From Lunularia cruciata (Eukaryota; Streptophyta; Marchantiopsida; Lunulariales; Lunulariaceae), in the NCBI GenBank assembly GCA_948567375.1, contig OX419759.1, positions 61,729,493 through 61,793,492 of the forward strand: 64,000 nucleotides of DNA, read 5' to 3'. This document shows positions 33,746 to 46,527 of this stretch, piece after piece. The translations under genes were made by a program, and so were the position numbers. Every line of letters starts with the position of its first letter. Positions within the stretch are counted from its first letter, which is position 1. Under the pieces are notes generated by a model. It was not told where the DNA came from and searched no databases. It saw nothing but the letters and a program-made list of their open reading frames with translations.

Positions 33746-36101
33746 ATATCCTTGATAAATACTATATTTTTCTATCATCTGTAGCTTATAACTCTATGCT
33801 CATTGATTTCATAAGGGAGCTTGTTTGTTGTTTACATAAATTTTTCTTATTTTGAAAAATATCAAGAATATATTCAATTCTTAAAGGTGCTAGAAGGTGC
33901 AATTTGGAGTAGATAGCTTGATATATACCAATAATATACAAGATTCAAGAAGAAGAGTGAACAAGATTTTCCAGCTAGATATCTTCTTGCTTGGAAGTAA
34001 TTATTTAATCTTGGAAAATTGTTTATTGATAGTATATAAAGTTTAAAAAGGAGGAGACTAGAATTTACCAATAGATATATTTCTAAATTTCTTGGTGCTA
34101 AGAAGCAATGAAGCAATTTGGAGGATTTTGTAGTGATCACATTTTCATGAAAAAACTATTTTGTTGTTGTATTATGTTCCTTTCTTAAGCTTAGGCTAGG
34201 CTATAGGCTTGTAGAGCCTAGAAAGTGGTTTTATACCGCTTTCCTTTAGAGTGGAAGGCAACCACTCAGTTTATATGAATGAGCACAAAGGAGGTAGTGC
34301 ATATGGAAGAAATGAATTCAAAGAGGTTGAGCATGAGGAAGATCTACACCAAATAAGTACAAGAACTAAGACCTTTGCTGCAACCAAGAGACCTTTGGCC
34401 CCAAAGGAAGTACAATGGTTTGAATGTGCCACCACCTAGATAAATAGTTGCAATCAAGAACCGTTGGCATGCACCAAAGCATTTGCATGTAAGGAATGAG
34501 AGTGCTCAACCATGAGTCAATCATTGAACACAATAACAAATAGACTAAGGAAAAAAAAAACAGGTTAGCAATCCTTCATATTTTGCAAGTTGATATTCAG
34601 TTATGAGCCTGGAGCAATCAAGAGTTTTCTTCCATATTTGGCATCAAGTTTTCATGGGCCTTTGCAATATATAGCATGTACTAAATTCCAGCTAAAGTAC
34701 TGGCTCGAAAATAGTAGTATAGCTGTTGCAAGTGTAAGAAAGAAACAAGAAAATCACGAGGTTAATTATTGGGAAAAGGTCCAAACGACGAACAAAAACA
34801 ACTTCGTACGTTTTGTGTATGCTCTTTCCATGATAGAGTTGAACTGTAGAATCTCATCTACCTGCATAGGTAATGTCAACTTGAGATCGAAGTGATTGAA
34901 CTTATTCTACATGAAGTTTTAAAAGCATTTTCTAAATTTGGTGAAGGATCGTAATCTTCTTCCTGTTTTGCTGGAGCCGACACTAGAGATGGTGAATATG
35001 CGAATTAGACCTCAAAAGCTGCGTACAAAACTAGCTAACTTCCTCCAAGTCCCCAAATTCGTGGACAGCACAATGTACATTAGCTTCATCTTAACTGCAC
35101 GAAGTTCAATACGTTCGCTTCTTCTGTACTGCAGCCAACTAATTGTTCACGACTGTTCATACTGCAAATACTGTAGTGGATATAAGCAGTAGCTTTTCTA
35201 TGAATGTCCCAATATTTGTGATGAGAATCACTGCTGACAGACTGATCACTCTAAGCTGCAGTAATTGAAATTTATCGTTTTCTAGCAAGCGTCTTGTTGA
35301 TCCTTAACTAGCGGTCAGTGCTACGCCATGCATTACTAATTCTGAACCAGGAAATGTAGTTTTATTATCGTTATAATCAACACTGAAATATTCTCGGTCA
35401 TACAATATCTGCCCTCCAATGGTGTAGAGCCTTGTACTTAAACAAGGTCACTGAAAGTTGTCTGAATCCATTTGCTGGTTTTGTTTCTTGGCTCCGAACT
35501 CTACTTCACGTCTATCTTGTCGAGCTTTCTGAATGAACTCTATTAAATAGTAGTTAAAGCTATTTTCTTACATCGGTTTACAAGAGGAAACGATGAGGCT
35601 TCAGGATGAGAGCTGAAGACATGTTCCGTCTAAGAATTCGTGACATCACAGTATGAACACTCGATAATCAATTAACGATACAGAACGGATTTAAAATGCA
35701 CGAGAACTGCGCATCTTTATTTACTCATGAGGTAATGCGGTAACCACGTGAAAAGACAAGTAAGACCACTTTGATCAGGAGAACGACCATACGCCACAAC
35801 CTCTATCCAGCGGCTACGCTCGGCCTGCTTACATCCCAAGTAAGCTAAACTAACAGAAACTGAAATTGTTCTCGACATCCATATGTAGATGACCCGAAGA
35901 TCCAGCTGCACGTGCACAGCAAGCCGGAAACATCTGATCAACGAGATCCAGCAAACAAAGGTAAAGTACTAAACAGTTAACTATGCATACTTCAATTAAG
36001 TTGTCACATGGCATAGTTGGCCATATCAATGGCATGGAATTTCATCGAGAACACAATTCACATGCTCAAAGACAAGATGCTCACAATCCTTCTCGCATGA
36101 A
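33746..36101. other. Spacer and PPO 3' region
   Basis: No supported gene. Frames at 34590-34895 and 34938-35192 match nothing I recognise. The last few hundred bases, up to 36101, should be the 3' untranslated region of the PPO. Confidence 0.4.
35716..35721 (-). promoter_or_regulatory. Candidate poly(A) signal of PPO
   Basis: AATAAA on the minus strand, about 380 bp downstream of the PPO stop codon. Distance and sequence are plausible; no transcript evidence. Confidence 0.35.
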
Positions 36102-37937
36102 TCACTGGAATTGTTGTATGATGTTCCTGAACTTGATCGTAACATTGCTCTCCCTGAACTTTGGCACTATGGTAACCGTAGTGTTGAGATTGTAGTCCGT
36201 GATTCCCAGTCTCTTCAAGGACACACCAGTCGTAAATTGAATGTCAAAGAGTTCATACTCCTCATCTTCACCTGCCTCAGTTGCAATGCCGCTAGCCAGA
36301 TGGGAGAAGGTGCCTATATAGTCAGATAGATCTATATCAGTAGTTCTATCGGCTCCGGGATCGTCGATGTACAGGTCCAAGTGGACGTAGAGCCCATGGG
36401 GAATTTGAACGCCCTCTACTATGATTCCCTCGCTCAACTGGTCTACCCTGTTCACCTGCGTTCCTTTCAGATCCTCTTCCGTGGGAGCCCGACGCGGAAG
36501 CTTCAAGCACAGTGGACTATCCCCGATGAAGTTGTTTGCGTTGGGATCCACTTCGGGACAGTCGCTTGGTTCCCAGATTACAGTATTCATGGTGCCGGAG
36601 GCTGAGGTCGTGTTCTTCGGCTGGTGCTCGATCCACAGCTTATCTGATTCTGACATATCCTGGTACGAGTATCCCAGCTTTCCGCTGTCGAGTGTCTGAT
36701 TCACAGTCACGATCACCATGTCACCATTTTCATCGTAGAATGTAAACTCCGTGTTGAGGAAATCGGTGTCATTGCTGTCCATCCGTTTCCTGTCGCCTCC
36801 TGGAGTCGTGGTGTCAGAAAGAGTTTTCCACACGTCCCAAAAGCGGTCCATGTTGGCGTGATGAGTGTAGAACATTGGGTCACGTCCAGCGAAGATGAAG
36901 TTTCCCATGTCTGGATTGTCGGGCTCGCCTGATTTTTTGTACAAGCCCACCCATTCGTGCACAGGGTTGTGAAGTTCTTCTGCGGAACCAGATATTCCTG
37001 GAGATTTCCCCTCTGGGACAGTACTCGTCGAATGGTTGGTACCACTGCGGTAAGGACCACCGAGAAATCGCTCACTGCTGATTTGGTTGACCACATCGTT
37101 CCAAATCGTATTCAAGTTTCCATCTATGATTTCCTGGTCCGTAAGATTCTGCATTCCATTTAGTTCACCCTCAGCATCGTAAGCCAGTGGAAGAGCTTTC
37201 CCTGGGAAATGGGCCGGGTTCCTGTTGGCGTTGACGAGTTGAGAATTGTTGACCTTGGTGCCGTTTGCGAATGTGAGTAGGAAGTCCGCGAGGAACATGC
37301 TAGGTATCCAATTTGCATTAGTTTCAGGAAGATGGTTGTCCCAGTTCCAGAACGGAAGAGCGAAGTCGGGATCTCCGATCAATTTACCCAGAATTTTCTC
37401 ATGGAAGTATATTAACATCCTATGCCATGGAAGAAAAGTCCAACTGTAATGTATTTGGAGATGTTGGCCTGTTGGCTCATCCTTTGGATAGGGAGTCGAT
37501 CTTTGGTTGAACGCCTCATTGCAGAAAGAACAATGTATATGCCACTGGTTGAGGAGACTTCTGGGGTCATCGTCCGACAAATTCTTCATTCTGGCATACG
37601 CCAAATTGTACTTCGAGACATATTCAGGGTCTTGTGCTAGCTCATGTGCGGGTTTCCTTTCACGCAGGGAAGTAACAGTAGGAAGCACAAATCTTTCGGC
37701 CCTTTTTTTAGATTGCGGTAGGCAGCACACCAACTGCTCCCCGTCATTCCTTTTAAGGGTGATGTTGCGGCAATGACCTTGGCTGGAAGCCAGAATTGGT
37801 CCTGCATCGGCAAGTTGCCCAAGCTGCAGAACTTGTATACAGAACACGGTCGCGAACACATAAGTACTCCACATGCATGCTGTCTTTGAAGCACTGCCCC
37901 CTCCCTGACCTCGTTGGGAGCACACGAGTTTGTCCAT
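36102..37937 (-). CDS. Polyphenol oxidase (tyrosinase / catechol oxidase), intact
   Basis: A 611-residue uninterrupted ORF from ATG 37937 to TGA 36102. PPOs oxidise o-diphenols (and monophenols in some cases) to quinones with a di-copper centre. Residues 22-45 form a hydrophobic segment ending LADA-G, suggesting a signal peptide or anchor rather than a clear plastid transit peptide; many N-x-S/T sites fit the secretory route. CuA: H135 (HCSFC), H163 (HYSW), H172 (PWHR), with C139 the likely thioether Cys. CuB: H323 and H327 (HNPVHEWVG) and H359/H360 (THHANMDR). FWNWD at 197-201 is intact. A DWL-like region covers about 385-435 and a KFDV-like region (ELFDIQFTTGV, about 562-572) the C-terminus. 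Length is typical and no intron is seen. The start is supported by the conserved ATG and leader in the decayed copy at 16802. It is the only clearly functional gene here. Confidence 0.95.
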   Translation of the reverse strand: MDKLVCSQRGQGGGSASKTACMWSTYVFATVFCIQVLQLGQLADAGPILASSQGHCRNITLKRNDGEQLVCCLPQSKKRAERFVLPTVTSLRERKPAHELAQDPEYVSKYNLAYARMKNLSDDDPRSLLNQWHIHCSFCNEAFNQRSTPYPKDEPTGQHLQIHYSWTFLPWHRMLIYFHEKILGKLIGDPDFALPFWNWDNHLPETNANWIPSMFLADFLLTFANGTKVNNSQLVNANRNPAHFPGKALPLAYDAEGELNGMQNLTDQEIIDGNLNTIWNDVVNQISSERFLGGPYRSGTNHSTSTVPEGKSPGISGSAEELHNPVHEWVGLYKKSGEPDNPDMGNFIFAGRDPMFYTHHANMDRFWDVWKTLSDTTTPGGDRKRMDSNDTDFLNTEFTFYDENGDMVIVTVNQTLDSGKLGYSYQDMSESDKLWIEHQPKNTTSASGTMNTVIWEPSDCPEVDPNANNFIGDSPLCLKLPRRAPTEEDLKGTQVNRVDQLSEGIIVEGVQIPHGLYVHLDLYIDDPGADRTTDIDLSDYIGTFSHLASGIATEAGEDEEYELFDIQFTTGVSLKRLGITDYNLNTTVTIVPKFRESNVTIKFRNIIQQFQ

Positions 37938-38764
37938 CTTCGGGTCGGGTTAACCGGAAGTGGTCTAAGTGGATTTCAGGATCGTGTACACAGTACTAGT
38001 AGAAATTGCAGTGCTTCATTCGGCCGCCAGGTTGACAGAGGGGGGTGCCCTTATGCCTGTTACGTAAACGCGGTAAACATTCAGGACAGGTATGTATGTG
38101 TCAGTAGAAGGTGGGAAAGACAATCGACAGATTCTAGCGCTACAAAATCCAGGGGACAAGATTGAGTGAGCGCAAGAGAAAAGACACCCAGACATAGTTA
38201 ACGTAAAAATCAAGTCTTTAGCTTGGACACTGGAAGACAGTTCCCAAATAAAATTTCATCTTCGTGGATGGATAATGGGTATGCAGTACCCAAGAATGTT
38301 AAATCGATCTTACGTAGCATTCCTACAATATTTGGCAACAAGCACGAATCGTGATCTTTTCTAGACCATTTCAGCGTATCTAGCATTTCAACAATCCTCC
38401 AACATCATTGAAATAAACAATGCATACACAATGCATTTCGAATGGCAGGCAATCTGAACCTCATCTTTATCATCTTGAGAGAAAGCCGGGTACCCTGTGA
38501 GCCAAACAAGAATGAGATAGTGCAGGGCAAATGCAATTCAAACTGCTTGAGTGCGAGGAAGGACTTGGAATTGACACGACTCGACAATCCTTTTATATGA
38601 GAGGAATAACGTTGAGACGGCAAGGCTTCCATTATTGCACGAATATCCTCCTCATCGTGTCCACAGTATCCACATGTGATTCCGAAGTATCATTCACTTT
38701 TCCCCGGAAATTCACTTCTGAATTTGTTTTGACAGTAAACCAATATTGCTCCATGATCATATCT
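37938..38764 (-). promoter_or_regulatory. PPO upstream region
   Basis: The first about 100 bp (to 38060) resemble the leader of the PPO pseudogene at 16690-16801, so they are probably 5' untranslated sequence. A TATAAA on the minus strand near 38592 is over 600 bp from the ATG and is only a weak promoter candidate. No other gene is supported. Confidence 0.35.
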
Positions 38765-38860
38765 CTGTTAGAAAAGTTATCGTCGAGATATCCACACTCA
38801 AGCAAAGAATACACTCATCATTAGTAAAACAAGCTAAATAGAAAGTATTTATCGTTCAAT
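38765..38860 (-). repeat. Copia LTR-end fragment
   Basis: On the minus strand, ATGAGTGTATTCTTTGCTTG and the flanks match 44590-44630 in copia-2. The fragment continues to GATAACTTTTCTAACA, a common end of plant copia LTRs. No element body follows in this orientation, so it is a solo fragment. Confidence 0.5.
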
Positions 38861-39096
38861 TTTTTGATGGGAAGCTACGTCCGTCCTTAGGTACTTGGCA
38901 TAGAGAGATTGATAGTGTCCTATAGTACACTCCACCCATCTCTCTATGTAAGCATCTATATTTCCATACCATAGCAAATGAATATTGTTAATATCATCAT
39001 GGAAGTTATCTTCTATCCTCATAAAACATTAGCACTAATTATTCTTTGTCTCTCCTCGGAGGAATAAATAATCATATAGATCCCTGCAATTATACC

Positions 39097-42000
39097 TGTT
39101 GATAGAGCATCAAAAGATAATACCCCACGGAATTGTTTTAATCTTTAGTCACCATTTTAAATTTATGGTGAAGAGAGACTTAACACACTTGTATACTTTT
39201 ATTTTCCTATATATATATTGGAGCATGACTTGACTTGTGTTCCACATATCATTTTTTGGTGAACTTTGATATCTCCACTTCTTATTTTTCACTTCGTAAT
39301 ATAGTATCAGCAGAGAGAGATTGTGAGAGCCTTTTTGGTTCAAATTGGTGAGAGGGCCTCCATTGTGATCTGATTTTTTTAATTTATACCATAAGTACTA
39401 AACTCTATACTTATAGTGGCATCACGAGTAAGAGAGTTTGACAAAGAACAAATCATTCAGTACGGAAATATAGAATGTTTGAAGGTTGTCCAGCAGGTGC
39501 TCCTTCAGATCTTGATGAGCGTGCTTGGAGATACGTTATAGCAGTGCATTACCTTTCTTTGTGTGTATTCCATCTTTGTTTAGTTACATACAAGGAGTTG
39601 ATACTTTATCAGGAGGTTTGGGATACATTAGCAATTTTTTACACATGTGGCCAAAGGCAAGAAAGCTTGAATTGAAGTATCAACTAATGGAGGTTAAGAA
39701 CGACAATTCAAGTATCACCAATTATATTTATCACATTTGTGGTTTAGTTGAACAGTTGAATATCATTGGAGTTAATGGTGAAGATGATGATCTCATTCTT
39801 CATACTATCCAATGTCTAGCAAAGGAGGATAAACATTTTGAACATCTATAGCAATTAGAGATACTTATCCTTAATTTGACAAGCTAGTCATAATGTTAGT
39901 CTTTGAAGAAATACAGTTGCAAGGTGGTGGCAATGGACTTGTTGTTCAAAATCAGGTGCTTTTATTGGGACAGGTCAAGCAAGAGGTAGAGGACATGGAA
40001 GTTCCCTCTGTGGAGGTACCATTGGTAGTGGTCAATCCTCACAGGGACATTATGTAACTCAAGGCAAGTCTACTATGGACAGGTTCTGCAATTACTGTAA
40101 ATCAAAAACTATTATGAGAAGACTTGTTTTAAGATAACTTGTCTTGATATGTGGCATAAAAGAGTAGGCACATGAACCTACAAAGATTTAAGGTGCTATC
40201 TACCTTAGATCTGTTTATGGATTTTTTTTTTATCATAAATGGAGGTTAAGTATCACCAATTATATTTATCACATCCATGGTTTAGTTAAACAATTAAATA
40301 GCATTAGAATTAAGGTTGACGATGATTATCTTATTCTTCATGCTATTCAAGGTCTCCCAAAGGATTATAAAATTTTTGAGATATCTATAGCCATTAGAGA
40401 TACTTATCCTTGATTTGACAAGCTAGTCATGATGTTAGTCTTTGAAGAAGTGCAGTTGCAAGGTGGTGGAAATAATCTTGTTGCTCAAAATCAGGTGCTA
40501 TTTATTGGGAGACATCAAGCAAGACTTAGAGGATCTTGAAGTTCACTTTGTGGAGGTGCCATTGGTAGAGGTCAATCCTCACAAAGACATTATGTAATTC
40601 AAGGCAAGTCCACAATAGACAGGTTCTGCAATTATTGTAAATCAAAAAATATTCTGAAAATACTTGGTTGAAGACACAAGCTTGTACTTGAACAGGGAAA
40701 CTCCATATACAGAGAAATATTCCTACTTGGATAATCATCTCCTAATGATGATTTATATGGCTGCATCATTGACCATGAATAAACAAGAATTTACCACCCA
40801 GAGTTTATGAACATTGTACTAGTGTATTTAATCCAAAAACATGACACGTTATACTAGTGTTTTTAATTCCAAAAATACTTTGATTTGAATTATTGGTTGC
40901 ATACAGATGCTGATACTGAACATAATATTACTCCAATAGTCTCTATCACATTCTCATCTCCATCAAGGAATTTTAGTGGTTTAGGAGAAGTCATTCATGT
41001 GTCTACAATCACCAAGAACCTAGTTTCCATTGACCAAATTATTGAGAACAATTTCAGGTTATATATAACCAAGATGGTGTGTTTGTTGACAAGTATGAGA
41101 AATGTGCTATCCCTGTAGGATGCAAATTTGGATCCAAAATAGTGCAGATAGTTATGTTAGACATCGAGATACCCACTATTACAAATCAGACTGCTATGTT
41201 TAGTCATGGCTAGATTGCCCTCCAGACCTTGGTAAGAAAGCAATTTGTTGCATGTGGAATTTTAAGATCTAGAGAAATTTGGATGGTTTATTGAGTTGGT
41301 ACAAGACAAGGCTCATTGTAAATGACTGTTCACAGCAATATGAAATTGATATTCATGAGACATTCAGCCTTCTTGCCAAGAGGTCATCAATTCATATTCT
41401 CTTAGCATTGGCCACTTTAAACAAGTTGAAGTTCTATTAGATGGACTTTAATAACACTTTCCTAAATGAAAATTTGGAGCAGGAGGTGTGTATAATCCAA
41501 CCTCTTGGATATGGAGATCCAAGATATTCAAACAAGGTTTGTTAATGGAAATAGTCTCTTTATGGACTTAAGCAAACTCCACGAGCTTAGAATGCCAAGA
41601 TAATTTCTGTCTTTTATCCATTGGATTTGAGTTTGGCCATCAGATTCTTTGCTTTACAGACTACAAGTTAGTGACAATATAATTTTATTGATCATCTATG
41701 GTGATGACTTGATTATCCCCGTAGCGCTCAAGATCTCATCCAGCAGGTAAAATTTCAGTTGAAGGACTTGGGAGAACTCAAATATTTCTTGGGTATTGAG
41801 TTTATTCAACACTATAATGACTTTTGGTTACTACCTTTGGCTACTAATATTCTCTCAACATGTTGGAGAAATTTGGTATGATGGTGTGTAAATCCTCTCC
41901 CAAGTTTTGTTAAGTTAACTGCCAACGATGGTGAGTTGTTAGTTGATCCAAATATGTATAGTTAGATTGTTGGCAGTTTGAGTAATTTGACTTTACCAGA

Positions 42001-42560
42001 CCAAATCTAACAAGTCTAGTTGCACTAGTAAGTAGATTTATACAAGCACATCTCAACACAGTACAAGGGATTTTATGTTATGTGAAGTTTACCATTTAAT
42101 TTGATCTTCACTATTTACTAGTGGGTTACCCATTCCACAAGGTTCTATTGATATGGATTCGGCAAGAAGTACTCAAGATAGAAGATCTTCATCATGTTAT
42201 GTTTTTAACCTTGTAAGTTTTGCAATTAGTTGGTCATAAAGAAGCAATTGTTGCTTTATCATTGATACAAATAGAATATAGTGGTGCCACTAATGCTACA
42301 AGTGAATTAATTTGGCTTCATGCCTTACTAAAAATATGGAATATGCTTTTTCATGATCTTATAATCTTATATAAAACTAATATCACCAATATTAAACTTC
42401 TAGCAATTCAATATTTCATGCCAAGACCAAACATATTGAGGTTCATTGTCATTTTATTCCGGAGAAGGCATTGGTTGGAGAAATAAATGCGTAGTATATT
42501 CCTATAGATGAGCAAGTTGTTTTAAATATAGTAGTCATCTCCATCATATTAGTGTGATCA
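39097..42560 (+). mobile_element. Ty1/copia element copia-3, decayed
   Basis: A possible short LTR (TGTTGATAGAGC near 39097 to about 39300) ends at a weak primer-binding site (TAGTATCAG near 39303). Gag follows with MEVKNDNSSITNYIYHICG near 39690 (UBN2 type), duplicated at 40237. The protease/pre-integrase part is at 40885-41118 (VSTITKNLVSIDQIIENNF), RT at 41300-41850 (KARLIVNDCSQQYEIDIHET, SLYGLKQTPRA, LKDLGELKYFLGIEF) and RNase H to 42486 (ALSLIQIEYSGATNATSELIW). The integrase core is not evident. Dead, but domain order is clear. Confidence 0.85.
39690..40690 (+). repeat. Gag segment duplicated in tandem within copia-3
   Basis: Sequence from GGAGGTTAAG near 39690 to the CNYCKSK zinc-knuckle remnant near 40090 recurs at 40237-40650, offset about 540 bp. 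The copies differ at many positions, so the duplication is old. Both knuckles are degenerate. Confidence 0.85.
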
Positions 42561-44949
42561 AATGGTACATCTCTACTCACAATAAGCAAGCATGTTACCG
42601 GATCCACAATCTAAATCATTTGAATTCTTATCATATCTTAAAATATACACCTTCTAGATTTGGTAGTTAATTTATCTTTTGCTCTTGTTAAATTTGAACA
42701 TAAGTTGTATATCCAAACACTCTAAGTGAAGTGTAACCTACAGGCCAATCTTCCATTTTTTTTCATTGGTGTCCTAAACTCAAGAGCAGTAGAGGGAAGA
42801 GATGTTTACCAAATAAAAAGTAGTGTTATGTCTTTTAGTCAAAAACTATTTCCCCATCTGGACTTGGTTAAAACACTTCAAGCTCCTACCAAGAGTGTAT
42901 GATTTATCCAGTCAGCCACACCATTTTGATGTAAGTGCCTAGTATGGTGAAGTGATGGATTATTCCTTTGCTCTTGCAAAACCAATCAAACTCTCCAAAT
43001 TTGTATTCTCCACCATTATCAAATCTTAAACACTTCACTTCCTCTTGTTGTGTTTCTACAACATCATCTTCCATTGTTTAAAGATGGAGAAGATCTCTAT
43101 TTTTTGCTTTATGGTGTAGACCCATACTTTCTTATAGTAGTCTTCTACCAAAGATATAAAATGTAGTACTCCAGATTTTGGAGCTATGAGTGTGGATCAC
43201 ATACATGAAAATGCATAGTCTAAAATTCTCTCCCTTACTTTCCTATTAAAAAATGCTTTTAAAACTTAACTTACAACTCTTTATGGACTTCAGTACTTGT
43301 CTCTTGGATAGTTTGCTCATACCATGTTCACTAATATGACCCAAAAGTAGGTACTAAAAGTGCGTGAGGTCTTTGGGATCTTCTTCAAAAGTTACTATGG
43401 CAACTTCACCTACAATGGTATCTAGATCCAACTTGTATATATTGCCTACCTTTTCAATTCTTCATCGCCATCATGCTCCTTTAGATATCTTCAAAATTCC
43501 ATTTTTTGTTTGCCACCTCCAACCATTTGACTCTAGTATACCTAACAATAGCAAGTTCTTACACAACTCAAGAACATGCTGCACATTGGATAAGGTCCTT
43601 GAAACACCATCAAACGTCTTAATGTGTATTATACCAATCCATATTACTTTGCAATGCATATTGATCCCCATTAATATAGATCCTCTATTATATGGTTGTA
43701 CATGTGAAACCTATTCTTCTTTGGACAATGTAGTAAGAGCAGCCTGATTTTGCTACACTTGCTTGACATGAAAATTGACCTTTATGTCTACTAGGTTCAG
43801 GCCATTGACCCATACAATCTTTCTTGAAAATGCCCCACCTTCTGCAAGATCCAACATTTGGCTTTGGTGCCTTTAAGTCTAGACTTTGATCTAGATTTAT
43901 CTTTGATCTACCCTCTGTCTATTGTACTACCTCTAATAAACAAAGCCTCAAGGATTTTATCCTCTTTGTTAGGTATTTTACACATCCCATTTGATAATAT
44001 GGTTGAAGTAACCTCATCAAAATCTATATCATCTTTTCTATATAAGAGGGTTGTGACCAGATGTTCATACAATGAAGGTAATGAAGTCAATAAAAATAAT
44101 GCATCATCCTCTTTGTATAGAGTAAGCTCTATAGTAATCAAATCACAATGATTTTGTTGAATATGTTGAGGTACTTTATGAAGCTCTAGCCCTCTTTCAT
44201 CTACAATATATAGAGCTTTGATCTCAAGTATAACCAATTGGTCGAAGGATTTTTTTCATACATAAATTCTCCAATTTTGAACACATCTTTGGTACCAAGT
44301 CCTCTTTCAGTTCATCATATAACACTCCATCAGCAAGATTTAGCCAAATCATACTATTAGCCCTCAGATTAGCCTATCTGCATCCTCCCACTCATTGTCA
44401 CTCTTGTACTCCTAGCATTCTATGGTTCTCTTGTTGTAACAAGAAAATCCCTCATCTTCACTTGCCAAAACCCAAATTTTTTCTTCATGTCAAATTCATC
44501 CATTGCAAATCTTCATTTGATATTGAGATTCTTTGAGTCATTGTACATCTTTAGATCAATACTAATTTTTGGAAAACTATCCCTAAGGTACCTACGCTCA
44601 AGCAAAGAATACACTCATCTAACAAAAATAACACAAGTTATATGCAGTTTACTTCCTATCTTGAAAGCTGAGTTCACTGCCAAACGCTCTCACATATTAT
44701 TTATTACAACATTGCAAACACCATACAATTCGTGATCGGCTTTCCTCAATCTAGTCTTCAAGAATATTCTCCACGAAGTGGTGTTGAGCTAGATCTCTTC
44801 ATGGACCTTTATACCTCTCTTAGTAGACTGAACTACTGCTCAGACCTTAGCAGCCTAAGTAGACTACTACTGTTAGATCATAAAAGGTAGTCTCCGGTTG
44901 GGTCTAGAAGACTTGCATTCCTAGATCAAATAGCAAGACATACTCAACA
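42561..44949 (-). mobile_element. Ty1/copia element copia-2, decayed, inverted relative to copia-1
   Basis: Read on the minus strand: LTR start TGTTGAGTATGTC at 44949, LTR end and leader near 44560-44640, gag at 43908-44237 (LFLLTSLPSLYEHLVTTLLYRKDDIDFDEVTS), pre-integrase region at 43471-43671 (IKTFDGVSRTLSNVQHVLEL), integrase near 43060-42900 (GVADWINHTLL) and its end near 42720 (PVGYTSLRVFGYTTYVQI). The RT half is missing: it meets copia-3 tail to tail. It is the same family as copia-1. Confidence 0.85.
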
Positions 44950-45388
44950 CATGTTATCACGTCCAAAGTCCAGCTGATGCTCTCCGAAAAATTTATACTG
45001 ATCTCCTTCATTTGCAGTTTGCCTTTTCTGTCCATGCTGTCCACTTTCACGCTAGCTAGCGTTATTTGAGACTTATTTAGTCAGAAGTACGCATATCAGG
45101 ATTGCTGAACTAAAAGCACCTTAGATGCATTTATTTTCACTTTTGTTTTGTCAATATCGTGAGCAGTAAAGTCTTTCTTTTTGTTGTCTAGTTTTAAAGT
45201 AATAATGCTTACCCGAGCTATCATGCCACTCATAAGAGACATTGAGTATAGGCATAGACATAAACATAGTAGTAGTGTAAAACTTTCCTTGATATGCATT
45301 ATCGAATTACTGGAGGGCGCTAGCACTTGTAATAAGTTAAAAGTCAACGTTGTGGTGTCAAGTAGCAACTATTATTATGACTGTTAGG
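44950..45388 (-). repeat. Repeat R1, copy 2
   Basis: In reverse orientation it precedes the copia-2 LTR exactly as R1 copy 1 precedes copia-1, including a shared CATGCTGTCCACTTTC region. It is truncated at about 45388, where gypsy gag sequence begins. Shared flanks beyond the LTR start suggest that R1 and copia were copied together. Confidence 0.75.
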
Positions 45389-46527
45389 GTGTCGGGAGAA
45401 GTCCTGAAGTCGGTCATTCTGTCGTAGAAGATTTGGATTGAAAATCTTTCTCTTGTGCCAAAAGCTCCAAATTAAAACCCTTGGAGTTTGAGCACTCTCC
45501 CTTCTCATACTTGCTCTCAACCACATCTATGGATGCTATCCCCTTATCTTTGTTTGGGTTAGGAGCTACTTGGGTTTCACTACCTCCCTCTTTCCCTCTA
45601 TTGGCTCCCTCATAACCCTTTCCTCCATGGTAAGTGGAATTTGGGCAATTCCTTTGGATATGGCCTCTTCCTCCACAACCAAAACAATTTCTATCATTGA
45701 AATTTTTGGCTGGTTGACCTCTCTATATGGATAGTTTCTATAACTACTAGGCCCTCTCCTTACATTCTGATCCACCTCTCTCTTCTCCCATAGTTGCACC
45801 ACATTGATCTTGAGATCTGCAAGTTGTTCTGTGATAGTTTGAAGTGGATCCTTTGGTGGAGGTGCAATAACTAGAGTAACTACTACTTGTGGTGCCACTC
45901 TTGCCACAAAAGTATTAGAAGTTCCACCATAATTGTAGCCTTGAGGAGGATTCACAACCTCCTTCACCACCAAATCACTCTCATCTCCTTCCAAACTCTC
46001 CTCCATACGAATTGCAATCTTGATAGCTTCAACCTTGGAAGAAAGTTTCTCATATCTCACCTTGCTTCTAATTTGTGATCTCAACCCTCCCACAAAATTC
46101 TTGGTGAGCATGGCCCCTATGCCAATCATAGTAGTCTCCACATCATCTCCACCCTTCCTCAACACTTTGCAAAATTTGGACTCTAACATTTCCCCTCTTT
46201 GCACATAGACTCTCACTTTCTCTCCATATCCTGATTTGAGAAAGGTAACGTCACTCATCAATCTCTTATAACTCTCATCTGGGAGAAAGTTCTCAATGAG
46301 TGTTGAAGTCAAACTCTCCCAAGACTCTTCTTCCCATCTCTCCTCTCTCTCTTTTGGTATTCTGACTCATACCATGTAAGTGATGCATCCTCAAAGAAAT
46401 CTGGTAATAATGAGGCCCACTCATTCTTCCTCCTCTCATTATTTCCTATGCAAGCTCTCTTAAAGTCTTTCACAAAGTCCTCCATATCTTCTCTATCCTT
46501 GCCAAAGAAAACCGAAAGTTTCTTCAT
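45389..46527 (-). pseudogene. Gypsy gag with zinc knuckle, frameshifted
   Basis: Minus-strand ORF 46309-46527 (VFFGKDREDMEDFVKDFKRA, LPDFFEDASLTWYESE) continues after a shift in ORF 45566-46312 (KSGYGEKVRVYVQRGEMLES, GAMLTKNFVGGLRSQIRSK), the retrotransposon gag domain. Near 45700-45650 an intact CCHC knuckle, CFGCGGRGHIQRNC, is readable one base out of phase with the 248-codon ORF; that ORF therefore carries a frameshift just upstream. Downstream text stays coherent in the knuckle frame to about 45390, where R1 interrupts. Protease and pol are absent. Confidence 0.8.

Noticed and set aside
36381-37776. Plus-strand ORFs antisense to PPO
   Set aside because: Shadows of a long coding sequence; no recognisable proteins.
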